Assembly: GCA_964057225.1 (NCBI GenBank) | Contig: OZ059897.1 | Span: 11,780,001 to 11,844,000 of the forward strand | DNA: 64,000 nt | Direction of reading: 5' to 3' | DNA from: Auanema rhodensis | Taxonomy: Eukaryota; Nematoda; Chromadorea; Rhabditida; Rhabditidae | In this document: positions 35,601 to 47,909 of the stretch, one piece after another | Layout of the letters: the number at the start of each line of letters is the position of its first letter | Numbering within the stretch: the stretch's first letter is position 1 | Translations under genes and position numbers: made by a program | The notes under the pieces: model-generated | Told to the model about the DNA's origin: nothing | Seen by the model: only the letters and a program-made list of their open reading frames with translations | The model's database searches: none

Positions 35601-38600
35601 CAAAATACCACCCACATAAAAAAGGTGTAATTGGAAGAACTAAGCTTGAAGCTGCATTGTCAGGTCCTGATCAAACATTTTCAGTGAAAATCACTTTAAG
35701 GTGAAACTAGAACATGTACTTCGTTTTTTATTTGAATTATTTTCAGAGAATCAGACTTGTACCTTCTAGAAGTTCCATCAAAAAAAAATTGCTTAGCTTT
35801 GGTTGCTTCTACAACGGCTGTTCTGAATATGAATGATTCCGGAGGAGATATAGAAGCAAATTTGGAAATTCAAGTATGTATATACATTAGGTGTTGAAAC
35901 CAATTTTATTTATTAAAACGTATAGAGCGTTACGTTGGGATGGTGCTCCATGCAGCACGGAGATTCATCTTTAAATCTCTGTTCAAATGACTTTTCTGTT
36001 GGAATTGGGGTATCGGTGGAAAGATTAATGAAACCAAATAACGGACTTCCGCAGTTATCTGTTAAGAAACATTTTGCAGAGGTACCAAGATATTATTATA
36101 GCATTTCATTTATTTATTTTTCAAACTTCTATCAATTTTAGATTGATGTTCGTGGAGTCATAGGTCGGATGGCTTATAAAGACTACAGAGTGATTACAAC
36201 TGTTCTCGAAGGGTTCCAAAAGCATGTTTTGGAGAATTTTGGAAAAACCATGATACCTTCTATTGGTATAAAGAAGCCTGGCAATCGTAAGTATAACTTT
36301 ATTTTATACAGCTATAAATCAATATAATTGTAGCACTTCAATTGGATAAGATAATTTTCAAGACAGAGCATGCGGATATTTGGATTCTCGATGATTACCA
36401 AGGGAGCTCTATTCCATTTTTACGACTTTCTTTCTCGAGTAAGTTTAATTTTTTTGTTTCAAATTGTTTTTGAATGTATTTAGAAGTCGAAGTTGAGCAT
36501 CAAACTGAAAGATTAGTTGCTAATTTGATAATGAGTGCCGATTACTTCAATCAAAAAGTGTTCGGATGGGAGCCTTTCGTTGAAAAATGGAAAATAACAC
36601 GTTTTCTTCTGGATAAGAGGGAGAAATCTCAACGAATTGAACTCATAGCTGGTACTTTTTTCCGCATATTAATAAGAAATAACTTAATAATTTCAGAATC
36701 TAGAACTACTCTAGATATCAATGTTACTGAACAATTAGTTCAACAAGTCATGCAAATGTCAGCCCGATTGCCTGCAATTCAAGCTTCTTTAGAAAAGGAG
36801 GAATACAGGTTACCTTTTTTTTTATTTAGCAATATCTTAATTTTCATTTATTTCCAGAAATTCTTTTATGAAAACTCGGACGGACCATTTACCTTACTTG
36901 TTCAAAAACGAAACTGGATCAGACATCGTATTCACTACAGGTTGTTGTGTTTGTTTTCTTAGAATTAACAGTTTATTTGTAGCTGTTGATGATATTTTGA
37001 CTGCCCGCCATGAACAGAGAAAACCAAATGTGAAGTGGATTACAGTACAAAAGGGGAAAGAACAGACATTCGAATTTCCAACAAAATTGCTGCTCTATTC
37101 AGTACTCTTCGTTTTCCTTCTGGTTTTATTAGTTTTCCGATTTCAGCAAAATCAACGAGAGCCTCCTCGACAATTGATAATTAGGGTATCAGGGTGGGAT
37201 GAAATATCCCAAGTTAATGTTGATACGTGTGGTACTTATTTCAGAGTTGTAAAGGCTACCAAGGTAAATAATACATACATCATGAAATCAAAACTTCCTT
37301 TAAGACATCATTACCAAATGCTCGACTTGTTATTCGTGTGACCATGGAAAAAGATGGAAAAAAAGTTGTAGCTGTGAGATCCTCATTGGAAGTGTATAAT
37401 CAATTACCTCATCCAATTAATGTCTATTCTGAGAGTCACACTAAACGTATTTATATTTATCTTTTGGAAAAAAATTAAAGGGGTGTTTCAGCTATTTTAA
37501 CTGTCGGGATCGATGAATCTTTACCAATTCCTCTGGAACATGCTCATTCTTCATTTTCGATTGTGCCAGCTAGCGGCCAAGAACAAAAAGCGAGGGTAAT
37601 TAATATAACATATTTAGACAATTTCAAACGTGTGTTCAGGCTGAAATAACATGGAAATCGGTACGTATTGCCGGACAAGTTTTGAATACTACTCAACGTT
37701 TGGACGGAATGATGAAAGGCTCTTACTGGCTATGTACCATGGTGCGCAGAGAATATTATCCTGAGGATGAAAATCTTCCAGGCCATTCTGTCTATATTAT
37801 TCCTCCCTTAACAGTTCAGGTAGGGCGCACCCATGAACTTCATAAACCCATAATATCATTTAAGAATCTTCTTCCTATTGATGCTGAAATTAGAGTTGCT
37901 GATCAGGTTTTTGCTATTGGAGCTGGGAAACTACTCCAAATTACGACGGTAATATTGAAACATAATCCTTTTCATTATATTACTTTTACAGGTGGACATT
38001 ACTGCTGATATCAAATTTGTAATATGTACTGATCGAATGAGAGGATCTCACAGCATATCCATATCGAAATCCACAATAGGAGAAGGTCAGCAGTTGCACA
38101 TGAGGTATACAGTATATAGTAGAAGTTTGATAGTTTTTTTTTCAATATAGATTAAAAGATGGAAACGACCGATTTTTGGACATGTATGCAAATCTTAAAA
38201 TTGGTTTTGGAGGATCGGTGTCCATGTCACTCTGGGTCCCCTACTGGATTGTGAACAAATCTGGGATTCCACTTGTTATTAAGCAGGAAGCTGCGAATCA
38301 TGAGTCTGCTGGACAAGGGGATGAACATGAAAAGGCAAAAGACAAACATCCCTTAATGTTCAGCTTTTCGGATGATGGTTGTCCTCATCAGTATGTGTAT
38401 CGGGTGTATTTTATATGACAGATATTTATTTTAGATGTGTTGTTAGAGTTGGTGGAAGTTTCATTACCGAGCCTGGATATCAACCTATGTATGGCAAACG
38501 TTTTCCATTAACACCCGGAGTTCAAGCAATGAAGCTACGACTAATACATGATACTCTACCTACGTTGTAAGTACATTCTCTATATATTTTTTGAATTTTT

Positions 38601-41600
38601 TTTTAACATTTAGATATTATAATGTTGGAGTAGAAGTTCGTGCGGGAACTGGAAGATATAAAGATACACAAGTTGTTTTGCTCACTTCTCGATATGTTCT
38701 AAATAACCAGTCTTCATATAAAATATCTGTATGCCACTCTGGTGAAGGCATGATGGAAGTAAGAACTATTAAAAATAGTATGAATTCTTATATATTTTCA
38801 GCAAATGTCCAACTATGTCCACATAGCTGCTCAATGCAGCTTGGTATGGAATGAGAAAGTTGAAGGTGAACTAATCCGAGTAAGAAGATCAGATGTTCGT
38901 CATTGGAGTTGTCCTTTCCGTATAGATAGGATAGGTTCATTTCATATCACAATGCGGTAAGAATGTTTTTGGAAATGTATTTAATTTGATTATTTAGTGA
39001 TGGAGATGAAACACCTAGATTTATTAGGGTTGAAATTATTCTCAGTAGCGCTGCTTTCTGTGTTACTTTCACAGATGCTGAGTATTTTCCTCCACCAATT
39101 AGAATAGACAATCAATCTGATGTATGCTTACTTTTTGCTTTTTGATTTTTATATATTTGTTGGTGTATTAGGTTCCTGTTTTATATCAACAACATTCTGC
39201 TAACCTTGTTGGATCTCATCTACGCACAATCTGCAAAGCTAAAAGCCATGTTGATTACGCTTGGGATGATTTGTATGGAACAAAGTTGATAGTTCTACAG
39301 GTTATTCTTAGCATGTGTTAAATAATAAATACTTTTTTTTCAGGTTTATGAAAACAAATCCCATGAATACGATCCTGCTTGTCCTGGAATAGACAAGAAA
39401 ACACTGGTCTATGAAAATCATACATTCTTCCAATTAGTTTCTTCTTTCGAAAAGTACATTAGTTTTAAAGGATTGTAATGAAATGTCTTCTTTTCAGAGG
39501 CTATAATTCTAGAATGACTGAAGAATGTGAACTTGTTCTTGAAACGTTATTGAGAGGCAAAGTTACATTGAATAAGCAAAATAGAATTGATGGAAAGTAT
39601 GTTAATTCTATTATCTTATATTTGATTTTGATATTTTTTTGTTTCTTATTTTAGTTCTGGTAACCAATTATGGAAATTATGTTCGGATGGTTGTATCGAG
39701 AACATCGGAATATCTAATCGAATGAATGAACGAATGGTTTTAGATGTTCTTGATTCTAATGGTTATCAACTAATGATGGGTAAATATAATCCTTCTCGTG
39801 ATAAGTATCAGAAATGGACATTCATGCCCGTGAGTAATTTGGTTAAAACTCCTCGTATATAATGTTTTATAAAGAGTGGTCAATTATGTCTTCAAGCTCT
39901 ACCTCGTCTTTTTGTTACCGCTAGAAAAACTGAAGTTTGTCTCGAAGAAAATGATCCTAACAGCCCATTAAATGAAGATTGTGTTCCTGTCTCACAGGTA
40001 CTATTTTGTTTCTTTGGCAAATAACTTTCATTACAATAGGTGTGGAAGCTTAGTCGACAAAGAGCTGGAAGTGGAAAATTAGAAGTAGAATGTCTTCATA
40101 GTGGGCCAACTTTGGTAAATTTGATTCCAAGATTCAGTTTTTTACGAGTCATTTAGGTTGTTCGTATAACTGATAAGGAGAAAAAGCGGGCCCTCTCTCT
40201 ACCCTCTACTCAAATGCAAACACCGGGTGCTTGGGAAATAAGTGTTTCACTCCGCAGTGGAATTGGAATATCAGTTGTTAATGGATTGTACGAAGAGCTT
40301 CTCTACGCTAGATTATCTGGCATTGACGCAACTGCCAAGCGAATAAATGATAGCTATCGTTTGAACGCCAGTGTAGGATTCATTCAAGTGGATAATCAAC
40401 TTATTGGAGCTGAGAAAGTTCCTGTAATATTCTGTCAAGCTGAATATAGCTCTGAAGATGATCTTCTCAACGAAGTAATATTATTAGAATTTCAATGGAT
40501 AAAATTAAGATATCAATTATAGAATTTACCTACTGGAGTTCCCTATACAATAAATCCAGCATTGAGATTAGAGATGAACTGTACACCAATGAAGAATTAT
40601 GATGCATTTGATGTAAGTTTTTTCTAATTTTTACGTTTTTATTTAAAATACTTTCAGTGTTTCCGTTTGAAGTTATGTGATGTTAATTTTAATCTGAACG
40701 AGCTTATTATGTGGAAACTTGTTCAATTCGTACAAGCTTCTGACGTTGCATCAAGCGTTCAACAAAAAGCTCTCAGTTTGCCTCCTAATCTAGAGTATCA
40801 TTTGTTGAATTTAGCGAAAAGAAATTGTTTTCGTTTTAGAATTGATCGTCCCGATCCACTGCGTACGAGGCGTTGGTATTTTGGAACTTTAGAGCTTGTT
40901 ATGGGTCAGATAGCTTTGAGCGGTATTAAATATTTTGAAATGTAATAAGTATTAATTATTTAAGTTACAACTGTTCCGAAATCGAGCTTGCCAGTCGAAT
41001 GCAAAAACCTTAGACAGCAATTCAACGTGAAGCTAGTGTCGTTTGAAAATGCCACTGTTTCTCTTCCACCTTTCCGACAATCCCATTATTTTGAGACTTC
41101 AATGTTTTTAGTAGAGTCCTTGCAAAAGTTTTACTTTGGTTTGTTTAAAAATCTGATTCTGTCTAATTTTATATTTTTGTTTAGCTGAACTACAAAAACA
41201 GACTCTTAATATTGTTGTAACACTAGATGCTTTCGGAAATCCTCTCGGTCTTGTGACAGATCTGAAAGATTCTTTCCAAGGTCTTTTCATAGAAGGCGAT
41301 GTTCAACGCTTTGTAGCTGGTTTAGGCTACGGAGTTTCTAACAGTATCTCAAAGGTAAGTAATGAAGAATTGAAATACTCCAATCACTGATTTCAAGATG
41401 GCTTCTTCAATGGCCTCTGGTGTTGGATCTCTTACTTTTGATCAAGCTCATGAACTAAGAAGAAGGAACAACATGATAAGATCACAAAGGTATATATTCG
41501 TACTACATCTCGTATAATAGAAATTATTAATTATAGCTCATCGTCTACTCCTCTGACACATCTTTATTCGGGAGTTAAAGGCTTAGGTATGGGTGTTTTT

Positions 41601-42556
41601 GGCGGAGTAACTGCTATTCTCACTAATACTATAACTGAAAGTCGGAAAAGTGGAATTGTTTCGGTAAGCAGAAAATTAGCCGAACATTAATAAAAGTTGT
41701 GTCCTAGGGTACTTTAAGGGGACTTACTACAGGCGCTGTTGATACAGTCACAAAACCTGTACAAGGATTGTTCGATTTGGTTGAGGGTACTGCTTCAGCT
41801 ATGAAAGAGTTGGCGGGTCCAGCTGCATCTGGATCAAGGAGAGCTGTTATATACGAGTATATTTTTGAAATTTTTATATGCAATACTTCGAATTATTTAG
41901 ACGAATTCGTCCTCCGAGAGTTTGTCGAGATCTGTTTCATCTATTGCCACCGTATGACTTCAAGTTAGCAAATTGCCAACTGGAAATGCTTCGAATTAAT
42001 GGATATTCGATGAAAGAAAGGTATTGAGTGGTTGCATTTTATGAAGTAACTGTTCTTCTATAGATTATTGGATGTTGAAACATGTCTAGAGCAACTGGAA
42101 GGTGATCGTCGTGTTGTACGTCAATACGTCCTTATATCCACTAAACAGTCTTATGTTTGCAAACAGGTTATTTAATATCACCTTTTTATTTTAATATTTG
42201 ATTTATTCTTAAGGTTAATGGAGAATCATCTTCTGTTATCCAAAGAATTGCTTATAAATATCTGCGATCAGTCCAGCCAATTCCAGAGCTTAAGAATAGT
42301 TGTGCTGCTATCGGTTAGTCTCTTTATAAATGATAGTAAACTATATATACTTCGTTTAGATATTCGATCGGATAACAACCATGAACAAAAAATTTGGTGC
42401 AGCAGTGAATTAGTAAGCATAGAAGTCTCCTTTTAACTTGGCATAACTCTTTACTTTCAGGTTGCTCGAAGACTAGCTGATAAAATAACACGTGCTAAGC
42501 ATGAATACGATCATAGTAAACGAACTTTAAATGAGCATAATAACTATACCATATGA
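29694..42556 (+). CDS. VPS13D: VPS13 family bridge-like lipid transfer protein, probably VPS13D
   Basis: Giant protein (roughly 3,300 codons after removing about 60 short introns) that forms a hydrophobic groove carrying phospholipids between membranes. The start [20 protein letters not shown] then [20 protein letters not shown] is the chorein/VPS13 N-terminus. [24 protein letters not shown] sequence (30950-31060) matches the conserved REWW block. The region around 38170-39100 with [20 protein letters not shown] is the VPS13 adaptor-binding (VAB) repeat region. At about 39650-40130, QxW-type repeats (NQLWKL, YQKWTF, QVWKL) suggest a ricin-type trefoil, which points to VPS13D rather than A/C. 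The ATG2-like C-terminal region follows, then a PH-like end (NSWx-type exons to 42556). I did not find the UBA domain expected of VPS13D. Confidence 0.85.
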
Positions 42557-43016
42557 TGAATAGTTGCCACTTAACGTAATTGAGCTTCAGGTACTTGTAG
42601 TTCTAGTTTCACTTTTGTTCATATCAAGTCGCAAAATTCCGGTGTGTAATTTTAGTCTAGTCATTTAATTCAGTTACTCACAATGATAATCGTAATACGA
42701 CGATAGCGAGATCTCTCACATATAGAAAGAAAAAAACTTTATTTTCCATTTTTCTCTTTTTTATCAATAATTACTATTACAAATATATAAATATATATAC
42801 ATATATATTATGTACTGTGTTAAATTGCCTTAATAACTATACGAGCTATTATTTTGAAGTCTGTGATATATAGCTATATTTATATATTTTATTCTAATAA
42901 AGATTTTATGGGATAACACATGTATTTTGTTCTTTGTTTTAGTTAAAGTTTTCTATTCTCATTACCTTTCCGGATAATCTGAATCATAATTTTGTTCTCT
43001 AGTCTTATGGCGTATG
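42557..43016. other. Spacer between the VPS13 gene and PET117
   Basis: 460 nt of AT-rich DNA. It contains a polyadenylation-like AATAAA (42896-42901) that probably ends the VPS13 transcript and a CTCTAG acceptor just before the PET117 ATG. A TA-rich stretch (42784-42810) is otherwise featureless. Confidence 0.5.
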
Positions 43017-43302
43017 GATTTCGAGTGTTTATTGGATCCTGTATATTCTCTGCGTCTTGTATAGGTAACCATGTGTTCTGAGGTGGTTCAAACAATTTTA
43101 CTTAAGGGTTTGTTCTCTGGGATGAGAGACGTCAAAAAACAAGAAGGCAAGAGGGTGTTAAATATCGCTTAAATTCCATACAGCAGCAACACGTTTGTTC
43201 TTTTTCTCTGAACCACTATATTCGTCAATTTTTCTACAGAACATGGAAGAGTATGAGTTACAAAAAAGAAAATATGAAGAATATAAAGCAGAACATGCTT
43301 AG
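43017..43302 (+). CDS. PET117: PET117-like cytochrome c oxidase assembly protein
   Basis: A short gene in three exons. ATG 43017 opens MAYGFRVFIGSCIFSASCIG, an N-terminal membrane anchor. The second exon reads FVLWDERRQKTRRQEGVKYR then LNSIQQQH; the third reads NMEEYELQKRKYEEYKAEHA. At 68 residues it has the PET117 layout: one helix anchored in the inner membrane, a D-x-x-R-x-x-x-R-x-G-V motif (here DERRQKTRRQEGV), then a charged coiled coil. PET117 acts with PET191/COX15 in complex IV assembly. Introns are about 40-50 nt, with acceptors TTAAG and CTACAG. The candidate is short, so alternative families with similar layout cannot be excluded. Confidence 0.75.
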
Positions 43303-43474
43303 TTTATTAATTGTTATATAGATTAGTTTTTAAATATTGGGTTGTTACACTTAATAAAAAACATTTTTAGCATTCTCATGTTAGCATTACATTATAAAGG
43401 TTTATTATCCTTTGTCTGTTTCAATAATATATACCAATAATAGTTCAAATCCTTATTTACTCATTTATATATAG

Positions 43475-44619
43475 ATGATTCAAAGTCTTGTGCGTAGGGG
43501 CAACCTTTTTCAATTCCCAGTAGTTTTGAGCAGTCGGCAGCTTTCACTCACAGTTAACTTAAATCAGTAAGAAGTATATTTTATGTCACATTTTGTGTTT
43601 ATATTTTAAGATCTGAACTTAAGAAGGAAAATTGGAAGAAGAATATTGTCTACTTATACCAGGTCTTCATCTATATTCATCATTTGTATTATAAGCTTTT
43701 TTCAATTATAGTTTCCTAGGCCCGTATTGTTACCAAACTTTTCACCATTCTGTCTCAAAGTTGAAACTTTTCTCCGAGTTCACAACATAAAATATGAAGT
43801 TTGTTTTGATGATTTTCAGTATAATGTTTTTTTTCTTAAGGTTATTGGAAGCTACACTCAGCGCTCTCAAAATGGTTTACTACCTTTCATAGAGTTAAAT
43901 GGAAAGCAAATTGCGGATTCTCAAGTTATACTGTGGCAATTGCAGAAACATTTTAATGTCTCAGTATGTCTACTGATCAGTTTGGTTTCTAATTTTAGTT
44001 TAAAGGATAATGTGTCGAACACTGAACAACTTGGACTTGTACGATCAGTAGATCGTATGATCTCCTGCCATACCAATTAGTTTGTTTTGATTCCTTTTTT
44101 TTAAATTAAAGTGCTGCATATTTCAGTTTACTTATGAATGATGCTGTAGTTGAAAATTCAAAGATAATGCTATCGAGAAGAATAAGTGGCCTCATGCTTC
44201 CTGGTTTTATAACCGACTTGATGGGAAATAAATTTTCCAAGCTAGTTTGTTAGAAATGGTTCTTCTGTATACTACATTTGTATTAGGCGAAAAAAAGAAT
44301 GAATGGAGTTTTGGGAAATTTGTCAAGAGATGACCGACGTGAATCATTGCGGCGAGATGTTGAAGCATTGGATGCGATTTTAGGAGACAAAAAGTTTTTA
44401 TTTGGTGATAGAATGACAATTGTATTTTTTTTTATTATATTCTCAATTTTATTTTATTATGTATAGGCTGATTGCTCTGCGTTTGCCCATCTAGGAATTG
44501 CAGCTCATTTGCCCTATAGACAGCATATAACAGACTTATTGGAAGACGATTACCCTCGGATTCTTAATTATATCAAAAGAATCCGTACTCATTACTTTCA
44601 AGAATGGAAAGATGAATAG
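43475..44619 (+). CDS. FAXC: FAXC / failed axon connections homolog (metaxin-like GST fold)
   Basis: The start [20 protein letters not shown] (ATG 43475) resembles a mitochondrial or membrane-directed leader. The conserved part is [20 protein letters not shown], then [19 protein letters not shown] and [20 protein letters not shown], the thioredoxin-like GST_N domain of fax/CDR proteins with the SPFCLKVE motif. The C-terminal helical half includes [20 protein letters not shown] then [16 protein letters not shown] and ends [10 protein letters not shown]. Drosophila fax is linked to axon guidance; vertebrate FAXC lacks a settled function. Five or more introns. It follows PET117 by 172 nt, a short intercistronic distance. 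Confidence 0.88.
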
Positions 44620-45042
44620 AAATTTAGAAGAGAATATGTGAATATATTTTGTAGTTGAGTTATTTATTGCTGACCTGTAGGTAGTTTTGTAGAGTTGTAA
44701 GAAGTACAGGTATGTAGATATTGCATAAATTCGTTTCATCGTCTTCGAGATAGCATCATAAATTCTAAATTCTTGTCCTGTTTATCCATTTGTTCAATCT
44801 CTTACTTCGTTTGAACACCTTGGAACATTATGTCGCTCATAATGTCCGTCTCGGCAGCCTCTTGCACATCAAGTGTGTTCTTTAATGACCCAAAAAGATT
44901 TCCTCGATGAATAATTAAAATCAACCATCCTTTCCTATCTAGACACTTCTTCACATATTTTGATCTAACTTCTACAGAATTTTATATTTATATATACAGA
45001 AATTTATATATTTATAATCTTCGACTATTATAATTCATCTAA
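44620..45042. other. Spacer between FAXC and the secreted cysteine-rich gene
   Basis: 423 nt without a coding frame. It contains a perfect stem-loop, ACATTATG (44825-44832), loop TCGCT, CATAATGT (44838-44845). Its position is plausible for 3' UTR or promoter structure; otherwise nothing is evident. Confidence 0.45.
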
Positions 45043-46047
45043 ATGTTTCGTACTACTTTTATCTTTGTGATAATCACCGTTATATATGCTAGTCGTATAA
45101 AAAGGGATTTCATGTTTGTTACTGATTCTAATGGAACTGATACTGAATGCTTTGAAGTGGGAGTTCGTGAGAATTGAACAATTTGTTTTTATTTGTTTCT
45201 CAGGATTGTAATGATAAATATCGGCATGATTTCGAGTACAGCTTCAACTTAAATACAACGGATTTTTACGATTTCCCCTTTCATCCTATTGTTCTACGAT
45301 ATTCTTCCTTTCTTTTATTTTGTCGACTAGCTCAGCAACGAACTGAGTGTTATCAGAGTAAATGTGGAGATACGGTACGATTATCATAAGCATACTGTAA
45401 AATTAAAACTTTTTAAGATGGCTGATACTATGTTCTCACCTTCTAATTTTATTTGCAATTTTAAAAAAAATCAATTTACGGAGGTTTGAACGTTATCTTT
45501 TGAATATACATTTTTGGTAAAATTGTCTTTATTTGGTTTTTTTCTTAAGGTTCGTCCATGTTTATCTGAAGCTGAACCTAAATCATTTTTGAAGTGTGAT
45601 AAAGAATGCCATGACACTGTCATGAAGAAAAAAGAAAATTTAAATGATAATCAGAAAAAGGTTTTATTGATTCTTTATATAAAAAATATAAGATATTAAT
45701 TTAGATATATTCTATGACTGAAATGGAAGGATATGAAGTGGAACTTGATAAGCTTTGTACTTTTCAGTCATGTTATTTGACTTGTGTAGATCCTATTCTT
45801 GAAGAAGTAAAAAACAGGAATTTAAATGTTCATTCACAAATTGTATTTCTAGACATGTACACCCAGTCTTTATGGAAAAAGTTTAGATCTATTGAAGTCT
45901 TTAGTTGAATGGCATGCTGCTGATATATATGATTGGCATCTAATGAATGATCAGGAATCACAACTTCCTCGAAGCTGTCGTCAATTAGCAACTAGTCGTC
46001 ATTATGGAGGTGTTGATCCCATATTGCAATTGTTTGAAAGGTTTTAG
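45043..46047 (+). CDS. Secreted cysteine-rich protein, CPG4-like
   Basis: ATG 45043 opens MFRTTFIFVIITVIYASRIK, a cleavable signal peptide. The mature part is cysteine-rich with regular spacing: CFEVGDCNDKYRHDFEYSFN, FCRLAQQRTECYQSKCGDT, FSPSNFICNFKKNQFTEVRP then CLSEAEPKSFLKCDKECHDT, and CTFQSCYLTCVDPILEE. SPSNFICNFKKNQF resembles the chondroitin proteoglycan 4 (CPG4) domain of nematode secreted proteins. To keep the frame I place the last intron from GTAAAA (about 45810) to TTTCTAG, giving TCTPSLYGKSLDLLKSLVEW and ending ILQLFERF. Reading through this point instead gives a premature stop. Family assignment is tentative. Confidence 0.55.
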
Positions 46048-46188
46048 AAGCATTAATGCAAATACTTTATTTCAAGTGCTGTTATTAGTAATGTTATTTG
46101 AAACAATTTGTTCCGTAATCCATGGATGTTATAATAAGTCATCAATCATCTATCAAACCCGTAATTTAAGCAAAATAATGTTATGTAC

Positions 46189-47909
46189 TTAGTGGGAACC
46201 ATATCGAATTTTATAGAAAGAGATATTGTATGTACGATCAAAAACTAGTTGATGTACACATTGAACAAAACCGAGGTCAAATTGTGGATCAGTTCGGATA
46301 AACAAATTTCGGGAATTTCTAAGATTTAAAAAATAATTTTTAGCTCAAAAATAGAAACTTACTCTGCATATTGATAATTTTCCATGCCTAAAACACAATT
46401 TCCTTGACGATCAAACAAGTTGCTCGTGCATAACGGGTATGTCGATTTCGACACAAATGTCTAAAGTAGTTGAATATAATAATTCACAATATATTGCAAA
46501 GAAACCTGGCATTTCGCAAGATGTTGACGACTCATTTTATTTTTAATAATATCAAAAAATACTTTATGAAATTCTGAAGATAATATTAATGTTTCACGTC
46601 GCCCACTCAGGTAGGAACAAATTGCTTTTTTCGCATAATCTAAAGCAAAATTATGTAGATATAAGCTTATATCTTTATAAAACATACCCAATTCGTGTTT
46701 CACAATATCACTGCTATTATCTTTTGTTTTAATGTCCTTTACTTGTTTTAAAATTCTTATTTGTTCTTCGCTGAAGTTATTTCTTCCTATTTTAGCTGCT
46801 TCACCTAGTCTTCGGGCATAATCAGCAATAAAATGAATGGACTGTAGAGGAATTTCGTTTTCCTATAAAATAAATTAAAGGAAATGGTAATTAAACCAAA
46901 TATTGCTTAAAGCATAAACAAGAAAGCATTCAAAACAAATATATTACCTGCATTATAAGCAAATGTTTCCATCCAAATTTATCCATTTTCTCTAAGCATG
47001 ATTCATAAGCAGCAAATTCCTGATGAGGATTTGAAACATCAAAAGTTTCATCCGGCACAATAACATTGATTATACATTTAGCCAGAAATCTCACCTTAAA
47101 AGATTATTTAACAGTTTTTATTCGAATAGCCAGATGCGTACTTTTCAAGTTTTTTACTTGTTCAGAACAAAACTCATTATTTTCAATCATCAATGAAAAC
47201 TTATTGTAACTAATTGAAACATAAAAATTTAATGAAAACAAAAAGTCAAGAGTTAACTCGAATGGATACATGGAAATTCATATTTCTCTACTAGTTACCT
47301 TTGTTTGGAATTGTTCTGTTGAGTTACTGCTCAATGGAAAACAGAAGAAATGAATTGGTGAATACAGCATAGACAAAGTTTCTTCAACAAATTCATAATC
47401 CTTTAATTAATTATATTATTAAATGAATAAGACGCCGGAATAACTTTGGAAACAAGCTTCGTGATATATAAGGGATGATGAACTTCCATACTATCCGGAA
47501 CCTCCATAGGCAGATACCATTTTTTCCGAATTGACCAACATCTGAGGAGTTTTTTTTTAAAAAGCCAAATTTTTAGAAGATTTGAAACACAGGAAAGCGA
47601 CAACGTAAAAATTCACAAACCCTCTTCCTGATAAATCAGTAATGTTGTGAACTCCAGATACTGTTCGATTTAAAATATATTCTTGCAACTGAATTTCATT
47701 TTTCATAGAATTGCAATCAATTGCAATTTTAGGAACAGGAACAATAAATAAATGATAACTGAAAAAATTAAAAAAAAAGGAAAATAAATAACAATTACTT
47801 TAAAAACTTACTTCCATAAAACAAAAACAATTAAAACTATGAATGATGTGAATATTATCGTAAATGGCAAGGCTAATAATATCATTTTAGTTGATGTCAA
47901 TGATGTCAT
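46189..47909 (-). CDS. Core-2/I-branching beta-1,6-N-acetylglucosaminyltransferase family (GT14), nematode type
   Basis: Golgi glycosyltransferase of the GCNT-like group. ATG 47909-47907 gives MTSLTSTKMILLALPFTIIF then TSFIVLIVFVLW, a type II signal anchor. The luminal part follows: VPVPKIAIDCNSMKNEIQLQ, DYEFVEETLSMLYSPIHFFC, KVRFLAKCIINVIVPDE, FAAYESCLEKMDKFGWKHLL then IMQENEIPLQSIHFIADYAR and LSSEFHKVFFDIIKNKMSRQ, matching the GT14 pattern (D-F-x(n)-Y-P-x-N..C-F, W-K-Y-V-I-x-L-Q-N-x-D-x-P-x-x-T). The terminal exon gives FIRTDPQFDLGFVQCVHQLV and ends KIRYGSH. Nematodes have many such genes (gly-1 type); substrate is not predictable. It converges with the cysteine-rich gene. Confidence 0.75.

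Noticed and set aside
45890-45912. A premature stop in the cysteine-rich gene
   Set aside because: Placing a 48-nt intron between GTAAAA and TTTCTAG restores a long open chain with a conserved-looking Cys; a frameshift is not needed.
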